Origin: Candidatus Dormiibacterota bacterium
GTDB lineage: Bacteria; Chloroflexota; Dormibacteria; Dormibacterales; Dormibacteraceae
Assembly: GCA_003139695.1 (NCBI GenBank)
Contig: PLJM01000020.1
Location: 20,043 to 84,042, forward strand
Reading direction: 5' to 3'
Length of the DNA: 64,000 nt
This document shows, piece by piece, positions 59,085 through 64,000 of the stretch (position 1 is the first letter of the stretch; each line of letters starts with the position of its first letter). The position numbers and the translations under genes are program-made. Below the pieces are notes generated by a model. It saw only the letters and a program-made list of their open reading frames with translations, had not been told where the DNA came from and did not search any database.

Positions 59085-60119
59085 ATGAGCCGATTTCGCG
59101 ACGAGATCGGCGAGCAGCCGGGGATCGCCGCCAACATGCTGGCGCGCCGCCGCGCCACGGTCGATTCGATTGGCGCCCAGATCCGCGATGCCGGGCCCCG
59201 CGGCTTCTTGATTGCGGCGCGTGGCAGCTCCGACCACGCGGCGCTGTACGCCAAATATCTCTTCGGCCGGCGCAACCGCGCCCTCGTGTCGCTGGCCGCG
59301 CCGTCGCTTTTCACGCACTACTCGAGTCCACCTCGGTTGGAGGGCCAGTGCGTCATCGGCATCTCGCAGTCGGGCTCATCGCCTGATGTGATCGCGGTGA
59401 TCGAGGAGGCCGTCCGGCAGGGGGCGCTCACGGTGGCGCTCACCAACGACGCGGAATCGAGGCTGGCGGGCGTCGCCGCGCTGGTGTTCCTGCTCGGAGC
59501 CGGCCCGGAGCTGAGCGTTCCGGCGTCCAAGACCTACACTGCCAGCCTGCTCGCGCTCGCTCTTCTCTCGCAGGCGATCGATCCCGAACCGGCCTTCGAG
59601 CAGGCCCTGGCACAGGTGCCGCTCGCGCTTTCAGAAGCCGTCGTGCGTGAGGTCGAGCTGGACCGGCTGGCGCCGGCGCTGCTGGGTCCCCGGGCGATCG
59701 TGCTGAGCCGAGGCTTCAACCTTGCTACCGCGGAGGAGGTCGCGCTCAAGCTCACAGAGACCAGCTATATCCTCGCCCGCGCATGGTCCGTCGCCGACTT
59801 CGAGCATGGCCCCATCGCAGTCGTCGACGAGGGCTTCCCTGTGCTTTTCGTCGGCGGCGGTGGCCCAGTTGCCGCGGACCTAGGGAGGACCGCCCGGCGC
59901 CTCGAGGGATACGGTTCCCGCGTGATCGGGATCTTTGACGGCAAGGCCGGCGAGTTCGACCGAGAAGGGGTGGTCGGCATCGACTCCGGCCTTCCAGAGG
60001 AGCTGACGCCGCTCACCCTCGCGGTACTCGGGCAGTTGCTCGCGCACCGCGTCGCGCTGGCGCGCGGAATCGACCCGGATCGCCCGCGGTCCCTCAGCAA
60101 GGTCACCCGCACCTGGTGA
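59085..60119 (+). CDS. SIS-domain sugar isomerase / deglycase (GlmS-isomerase-like)
   Basis: 344 residues with two SIS domains and no glutaminase domain. FRDEIGEQPGIAANML starts the GlmS-like pattern; FLIAARGSSDHAALYAKYLF, IGISQSGSSPDVIAVIEEAVRQGALTVALTND, TYTASLLALALLSQ, then LSRGFNLATAEEVALKLTETSYILARAWSVADFEHGPIAVV. It probably removes or moves an amino or sugar group from a phosphosugar (FrlB/AgaS/NagB-II-like). ATG 59085 matches the family start; an upstream ATG at 59055 exists. Last gene of the plus-strand operon in the island. Confidence 0.85.
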   Translation: MSRFRDEIGEQPGIAANMLARRRATVDSIGAQIRDAGPRGFLIAARGSSDHAALYAKYLFGRRNRALVSLAAPSLFTHYSSPPRLEGQCVIGISQSGSSPDVIAVIEEAVRQGALTVALTNDAESRLAGVAALVFLLGAGPELSVPASKTYTASLLALALLSQAIDPEPAFEQALAQVPLALSEAVVREVELDRLAPALLGPRAIVLSRGFNLATAEEVALKLTETSYILARAWSVADFEHGPIAVVDEGFPVLFVGGGGPVAADLGRTARRLEGYGSRVIGIFDGKAGEFDREGVVGIDSGLPEELTPLTLAVLGQLLAHRVALARGIDPDRPRSLSKVTRTW

Positions 60120-60182
60120 GCTCGGGATGTGTACGCAACTCTTGGTGAGTCTTCAGCGGGCTAACCCTTCGCGCGTTCTCTA

Positions 60183-60332
60183 ATAGCCAAATGGCAGCCA
60201 AGCCGACGCCCGGCAGCGGACGAATGCGGACGATCAAGGACCGTGCGCGCTCGGAACGATCTAGCGCACACGTCTATGGCCGGTCGCCGAACGCTGGCTA
60301 CGCCGTCTTCAAAACGTTTGCGTGACGCGCTT
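60183..60332 (+). repeat. Diverged ~150-base repeat, right copy
   Basis: Matches 47691-47840 in three blocks with conserved spacing: 122 bases from atagccaa to gtcttc here, 123 bases in the left copy. After the GTCTTCAAA block the two copies diverge: the left continues into a full tRNA-Sec-like T-arm and CCA, this one does not. Confidence 0.5.
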
Positions 60333-60605
60333 GTCCGGAGGCCATTTCATACAGACCATTGGGCCGGCGGCAAGCTTGAGGTGAACCAAAGACCGGCGCC
60401 TCGCGCATAGTCTGGCGCGGACTGGTGTCGGCCACCGTGCTTCTCTTTCGACGCTCGCCAATTCGACGACTGGCTACCTCATGACCATGATTGCGTCGCA
60501 GGCTCGCAGTCTGTAACGTCCGGCGTGGTGCTGCTATGGGCCGGTCGTTGTCAATGGGACAGGCGGCATGCTTGGGCGCAGGATCGCCATTTCTGAAGCG
60601 GCTGT

Positions 60606-60654
60606 CGATCTGTTAACCGCAAGGTTCAGGGTTCGAATCCCTGCTCCGGAGCCA
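60606..60654 (+). pseudogene. tRNA-Asn 3' segment with att-like 19-base repeat
   Basis: From the anticodon loop CTGTTAA (anticodon GTT) on, the sequence is tRNA-Asn-like: variable loop, T-arm CAGGG-TTCGAAT-CCCTG, acceptor strand CTCCGGA, G and encoded CCA. The upstream half of a tRNA is absent, and the anticodon stem does not pair. The first 19 bases equal 47669-47687. Typical of the distal end of an element that integrated in a tRNA gene. Confidence 0.6.
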
Positions 60655-60668
60655 AAACTGAATACGAA

Positions 60669-61094
60669 TTGACGACGCGACGACTGGCCCCTGCAACTTG
60701 CTACATCAGTTTTACATCAGTTCTACATCAATTGGTTCACGACCGAGATCGCAAGTTCGCCCGAAGCTTTGATGCCGTCTTCGAGGGCGAAGCCGCCCGG
60801 GTGATCCTGACTCCGTTGATAGCACCGAGGGCGAACGCCCACGCCGAGCGCTGGGTGGGGAGTGCTCGGCGCGAATGCCTGGACTGGATGCTGATCGTTT
60901 CCCCGCGTCACCTGGAGGCAGTGCTGGGCGAATACTGCGAGCACTACAACGATGAGCGCCCTCACCGAAGCTGCGGCCTTCGACCTCCCGCGTCGCGCAG
61001 CGCGCCAATTCGACGGCCAGGCGCCACTATTAGGAGACGCGCGAGGCTGGGAGGGCTATTGAGTGACTATTCCGGAACGCCAATTGCTGCCTGA
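60669..61094 (+). pseudogene. Truncated IS481/IS3-type transposase, C-terminal part
   Basis: One frame encodes HDRDRKFARSFDAVF, then LIAPRANAHAERWVGSARRECLDW and HYNDERPHRSCGL, the second Asp and the Glu of the DDE catalytic core of rve-type transposases. The first Asp, the helix-turn-helix and all of the N-terminal half are missing; sequence before about 60736 is not transposase-like. About 120 codons remain. No terminal inverted repeats were found by eye. It marks past IS activity at the right edge of the island. Confidence 0.7.
60702..60734 (+). repeat. Three tandem 11-base repeats at the broken end of the transposase
   Basis: TACATCAGTTT (60702-60712), TACATCAGTTC (60713-60723), TACATCAATTG (60724-60734). 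They end exactly where transposase-like coding begins. They may be a recombination or slippage scar. Confidence 0.6.
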
Positions 61095-61358
61095 TGTACT
61101 TTCTGAATCCCACAGGCAGCTCGGATCCGACTCACCTCGGGCATCCGAGAGCTCGTAGTAAGCTTCGATTCGCATCGTCCAAAAGCGATGTTCAGTTGTT
61201 TTAAACAGCCGGTTAAAGGCCCTTTGTGGGCTGATTTCGATCTCAGAGACAGGTCACCTGTTTACAAAGCAGCTGCCCTGCCAATTGAGCTACGCCAGCG
61301 TCCTACGGAAGAGTAGCGGAACACTTTTTGCCGAGGGCACCGGGGCTAAATCCCGCGG
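61095..61358. other. Gap with a tRNA-Thr-like 5' segment
   Basis: No protein gene. Contains, on the minus strand, the first half of a tRNA (see 61250-61299) whose second half is replaced by unrelated DNA. No clear promoter or terminator. Confidence 0.4.
61250..61299 (-). pseudogene. tRNA-Thr (TGT)-like 5' segment
   Basis: Read on the minus strand from 61299: GCTGGCGTAGCTCAATTGG, a normal acceptor start and D-arm (GCTC...GGGC), then a TTTGTAA anticodon loop (TGT) with a three-base CTG/CAG stem. Beyond it only a weak T-arm-like CTGA...TCAG occurs, and no acceptor strand complementary to GCTGGCG or CCA end follows. A broken tRNA-Thr, perhaps interrupted by the element on its left. Confidence 0.5.
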
Positions 61359-62918
61359 CTAAAGGACGAGCGACAATAAAAGCGTCAGTACAAGGCCCAT
61401 GACGGAGATGATGGTCTCCATCACCGACCAAGTCTTGATCGTCTGCCCGACCGTCAGCCCGAAGTACTCCTTCACCAGCCAGAAGCCCGCGTCGTTCACG
61501 TGCGAGAAAAACAGCGACCCAGCCCCAATCGCGAGCACAACCAATGCAAGGTGGGTGGGGGACAAACCGGCTGCCAACGGTGCGATGATGCCGGCAGCCG
61601 TCACAGTCGCGACGGTTGCAGACCCGGTCGACAGGCGGATGAGCACGGCTACGATCCAGCCCAGCAGGAGCGTCGACAGGCCGGCCGCAAGGGCGATCTT
61701 GGCAATTGCGGCTCCGGTGCCTCCATCGACCAGTGCCTGCTTAAAGCCGCCGCCGGCACCCACGATCAGCATGACGCCAACGATCGGCAGCAGGCTGGCG
61801 CCGATCTTTTTGGCCAGCACGGATGCCGAGAAGCCCACCGTGGTCCCGAACGTCACCATGGCCAGCAGAACGGCGATCAAGAGTGCCACGACTGGGTCAC
61901 CGATGAAATCCAGCGCGGGCCGCAGCGCACTACCCTTCGCGATCCAGATATCCGCCGCCGCCTTGATGAGCATCAGAACGAGGGGGGACAGAAGGGTGAT
62001 CAGGGTCCAGGCGAAGGTCGGGCTGCGTGTGGCATCCGGATCCTGCGCCGCCCCGGTGCCGGTCGAGCCCGCTCCGCTAGCCTTCGTGTCGCGGGTCGAC
62101 GCGGTTGCTACCGCGGGTCCCGCTCCGACAGCTCCAATCGGGGCCATCGCCCCAGCGGTCCCGCTCGAGCCCGCGCCGACAGCGATCGTTTCGCGGGTCG
62201 ACGTGCCAGTGACTGCGAGTCCGGCTCCGGCAGCTCCGATCGGGACCATCCGCGCCGCGAGCATGCCGAACAGCGGCCCGGCAACGGCCACGGTCGGAAT
62301 AGCGATCAGAAGGCCGAGGGCTAGTGTCAGCCCGACATTCGCGTGAAGAATCGCGATCGCGGCGAGCGGACCCGGATGCGGGGGGACGAACCCGTGCAGC
62401 ACTGACAAGCCGGCCAGGGCGGGGATCCCGAGCCGCATTGCAGGGCCCTTCGATCGGTGCACCGCGAGCATGACGACGGGGATGAGGAGAACGAGCCCGA
62501 TCTCGAAGAACATCGGAATGCCGATGATGAAGGCGATGAGCGCCATCTTCCAGGGCAGCGTGGCAGGGCGTCCCCGAAGCAGCGTGTCCACCACCTTGTC
62601 CGCCCCGCCGGAGTCTGCCAGCAATTTGCCGAGCATTGCGCCCAATGCGATCAGCACTCCGACATAGCCAAGGACGCCACCTACCCCGGTCTCGTAGGAC
62701 GCCGTCACCTTGTCGAGGGCAATACCCGATCCGATGCCAACGAATAGAGCGCCGATGGTCAACGCGATGAAGGCGTGCATCTTCAAGAACACGATCAGGA
62801 GAACGACGATCGCGATGCCGATGGCCGCAACGATCAGCACCTGGATGTCGTGGCCGCTCAACGTCGTGCTGGCTGCGGATGCCATTGGAACAGCGTTGTT
62901 GAAAGTGGCGTGCATGTG
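61359..62918 (-). CDS. gntP: GntP family gluconate:H+ symporter with duplicated insert
   Basis: 519 residues, longer than the usual about 450. Membrane segments and motifs are typical: IGIGSGIALDKV-like GIGSGIALDKVTASYETGVGG, GIPMFFEIGLVLLIPVV, LHGFVPPHPGPLAAI, GGGFKQALVDGG, LSPTHLALVVLAIGAGSLFFSHVNDAGFWLVKEYFGLTVGQTIKTWSVMETI. Between the first and second halves there is an extra Gly/Ala/Thr/Ser-rich segment made of two 34-residue imperfect copies (62046-62249). Start: ATG 62918 is preceded by GGAGGGAACC, better than ATG 62933. Follows gntK in the same operon and imports gluconate. Confidence 0.92.
   Translation of the reverse strand, partial: HMHATFNNAVPMASAASTTLSGHDIQVLIVAAIGIAIVVLLIVFLKMHAFIALTIGALFVGIGSGIALDKVTASYETGVGGVLGYVGVLIALGAMLGKLLADSGGADKVVDTLLRGRPATLPWKMALIAFIIGIPMFFEIGLVLLIPVVMLAVHRSKGPAMRLGIPALAGLSVLHGFVPPHPGPLAAIAILHANVGLTLALGLLIAIPTVAVAGPLFGMLAARMVPIGAAGAGLAVTGTSTRETIAVGAGSSGTAGAMAPIGAVGAGPAVATASTRDTKASGAGSTGTGAAQDPDATRSPTFAWTLITLLSPLVLMLIKAAADIWIAKGSALRPALDFIGDPVVALLIAVLLAMVTFGTTVGFSASVLAKKIGASLLPIVGVMLIVGAGGGFKQALVDGGTGAAIAKIALAAGLSTLLLGWIVAVLIRLSTGSATVATVTAAGIIAPLAAGLSPTHLALVVLAIGAGSLFFSHVNDAGFWLVKEYFGLTVGQTIKTWSVMETIISVMGLVLTLLLSLVL
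62046..62249 (-). repeat. Tandem duplication (2 x 102 bases) inside gntP
   Basis: Two in-frame copies of 34 codons: first copy 62148-62249 (begins MVPIGAAGAGLAV), second 62046-62147 (begins MAPIGAVGAGPAV), each with a STRET/STRDT core and ending in Gly/Thr/Ala. About two-thirds of residues match. They encode a hydrophilic low-complexity linker absent from typical GntP. Confidence 0.75.
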
Positions 62919-62939
62919 CATGGTTCCCTCCATTTCCGT

Positions 62940-63500
62940 TCAGTCGCTCAAGCCGAGCTTTTCCAGGATGCCTTGTGCAATTACGTCGGGGGCTGGACCG
63001 ATATCCACCCGGATTGCCGGCTCGTCCGGGGTGGGTTCCTCGAGGTCGGCGAATTGGCTGTCAAGCAGGCGCGAGGGCATGAAGTGACCGTGGCGTACCG
63101 CAAGCCGCGCGGCGATGGTCTCCCTTGAGCCCGCCAGATACACGAACACCACTCCCGAGCCCCGTCGGTTGATCACGTCTCGGTATGAGCGCTTCAAAGC
63201 CGAGCACGTGATGATGCCGTTTTCGCCAGCGTCTAGGCGCTCTTCAACCCATCTGGCGACCTTCTCCAGCCACGGCGCGCGATCCTCGTCTGTGAGCGGA
63301 TGTCCAGCCTCCATCTTCTTGACGTTCGACTGAGGGTGCAGTGCATCGCCCTCCTCGAACCGCCAACCCAGGCGGCCAGCCAGGATTGCGGCCACCGTCG
63401 TCTTCCCGCAGCCCGATACACCCATGAAAACCAGGACCACGGGTTTCGCGATCGGAGTGGAGATTGAGGAGTCTCGCTCCTTGCGCATGTTCCTCGTCAT
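62940..63500 (-). CDS. gntK: Gluconokinase
   Basis: 186 residues. P-loop GVSGCGKTT, then RLGWRFEEGDALHPQSNVKKMEAGHPLTDEDRAPWLEKVARWV, the signature of thermoresistant gluconokinases; ALKRSYRDVINR and VFVYLAGSRETIAARLAVRHGHFMPSRLLDSQFADLEEP follow. It phosphorylates gluconate to 6-phosphogluconate. Starts at ATG 63500 or ATG 63488. It is upstream of gntP with a 21-base gap, forming a gluconate-use operon. Confidence 0.93.
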   Translation of the reverse strand: MTRNMRKERDSSISTPIAKPVVLVFMGVSGCGKTTVAAILAGRLGWRFEEGDALHPQSNVKKMEAGHPLTDEDRAPWLEKVARWVEERLDAGENGIITCSALKRSYRDVINRRGSGVVFVYLAGSRETIAARLAVRHGHFMPSRLLDSQFADLEEPTPDEPAIRVDIGPAPDVIAQGILEKLGLSD

Positions 63501-63640
63501 GCTAGGGGCTTCCAGCTGGTATTGGGTGCATTGTTTTTGAGGTCGATTTGCGCCGTTGCCGCACCTAAAAGGAACAGCAGGGTTGGGATGCGCCAGCTCG
63601 CCGCCAATCAATTTCCTTCAGCACACTGGAGCCTGATTCG

Positions 63641-63646
63641 GACAAT
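63641..63646 (+). promoter_or_regulatory. -10-like box (GACAAT) for Nramp-family gene
   Basis: GACAAT lies 7 bases before the GTG at 63654, leaderless-type spacing. Confidence 0.3.
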
Positions 63647-63653
63647 AAGCGGC

Positions 63654-64000
63654 GTGGGACCCGAGCGCGACATCGACGATCCGGCTCTCCAACGTATGAA
63701 GCTCGGCCCGGATGTCGAGCCGACGGAAACCGAGCTCCTCAAAACGCCCTCCGAGACCCATGAGGTGGCGGCGACCGGGGGTCCGGCCGCCCCGGAGACC
63801 GGCGTTGGCGCCGCCCGGCGCCTGGGCCTCAAGGGTTTCTTGCAGATCCTGGGACCAGGCCTCATCACCGGGGCGAGTGACGACGACCCGAGCGGCATCG
63901 GCACCTATTCGCAGGCCGGCGCCCAGTTTGGCTTCGGCGTCCTGTGGACGGCACTGTTCACCTTTCCCCTCATGTTGGCAATGCAGGAGCTCTGCGCGCG
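63654..64000 (+). CDS. Nramp-family divalent metal transporter, N-terminal part
   Basis: Open at the right window edge. After about 65 hydrophilic residues the frame reads GFLQILGPGLITGASDDDPSGIGTYSQAGAQFGFGVLWTALFTFPLMLAMQELCAR, the first membrane helices of Nramp/SLC11-type carriers. The metal-binding DPGN motif of classical Nramp is DPSG here, as in the group of Nramp-related transporters with altered selectivity. Start: GTG 63654 with GACAAT at 7 bases; ATG 63696 is an alternative. It runs from between convergent or unrelated genes with no visible partner. Confidence 0.85.
   Translation, partial: MGPERDIDDPALQRMKLGPDVEPTETELLKTPSETHEVAATGGPAAPETGVGAARRLGLKGFLQILGPGLITGASDDDPSGIGTYSQAGAQFGFGVLWTALFTFPLMLAMQELCA

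Larger units (their letters stand above)
60120..60668. other. Gene-poor right boundary of sugar island with att-like pieces
   Basis: 549 bases with no convincing protein. It holds the right copy of the ~150-base repeat (60183-60332), a broken tRNA-Sec-like anticodon segment (GTCTTCAAA near 60305), a stretch like the left-boundary DNA (tttcatacag...ggcggcaagct at about 60346-60377), and the 19-base repeat running into a tRNA-Asn 3' segment (60606-60654). GC lower than the main block. Confidence 0.5.

Noticed and set aside
1..64000. CRISPR arrays
   Set aside because: No regularly spaced repeats of 24-40 bases were seen; the only short tandem repeats are at 60702-60734 and within gntP.
1..64000. 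Prophage or conjugation genes, rRNA operon, replication origin
   Set aside because: No capsid, integrase, relaxase, rRNA or dnaA-box cluster was recognised. The island boundaries lack a recombinase gene inside the window.

Overview
The window is a high-GC (roughly two-thirds G+C) bacterial chromosome segment with dense, short-spaced genes, many GTG/TTG starts, frequent 1-4 base stop/start overlaps, and several genes whose only promoter-like motif lies 6-10 bases before the start codon (leaderless style). LLM-class and PPOX-type flavin/F420 enzymes, PucR and LacI regulators and a LivM-LivG fusion fit the high-GC Terrabacteria (Actinomycetota, Chloroflexota or Dormibacterota). The phylum cannot be fixed from the sequence alone.

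Region 1 (1-46.8 kb) is a catabolic block for amino acids and amines. It carries eight FAD-dependent amine/amino-acid oxidoreductases: a DadA-like D-amino acid dehydrogenase, a PuuB-like enzyme, two flavin amine oxidases, a monomeric-sarcosine-oxidase-like enzyme and three SoxB-like enzymes. Around them are a complete branched-chain-amino-acid-type ABC importer (livK, livF, fused livM-livG, livH), a Glu/Leu/Phe/Val dehydrogenase, a 2-oxoacid dehydrogenase split over two loci (E1 alpha/beta and E2), a class V aminotransferase, an ornithine-cyclodeaminase homologue, two M24 creatinase/ectoine-hydrolase-like proteins, an ALDH7-type semialdehyde dehydrogenase, four SDRs, an acyl-CoA synthetase, an enoyl-CoA hydratase and a URO-D-type methyltransferase. 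The block ends with a PucR regulator divergent from a Rieske oxygenase that is translationally coupled to a QueG-like double-[4Fe-4S] protein. Gene remnants (the C-terminus of an M20 deacylase and the N-terminal nucleotide-binding motif of a flavoprotein) show that this block has been pruned. Its OCD + M20 remnant + M24 arrangement resembles an ectoine/hydroxyectoine (eutC-eutE-eutD) module.

Region 2 (about 47.5-61.3 kb) looks like an inserted sugar-utilisation island. A tightly coupled minus-strand operon (solute-binding lipoprotein, two permeases, ATPase, PHP-type metallohydrolase, LacI regulator, GH63-like glycosidase, ROK kinase) diverges from an inositol-dehydrogenase-like / IolE-like / SIS-isomerase operon, with a LacI-type palindromic operator between them. 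The island is bracketed by a 19-base identical direct repeat and by degenerate copies of an about 150-base element associated with tRNA-Sec-like and tRNA-Asn 3' segments. A truncated IS transposase and a tRNA-Thr-like 5' segment lie just beyond.

Region 3 (61.3-64 kb) has a gluconate permease with an internal duplication, gluconokinase, and the start of an Nramp-family metal transporter that runs off the window.

Functions are called from protein motifs and family knowledge. Exact substrates are mostly unproven, and inference is marked as such.
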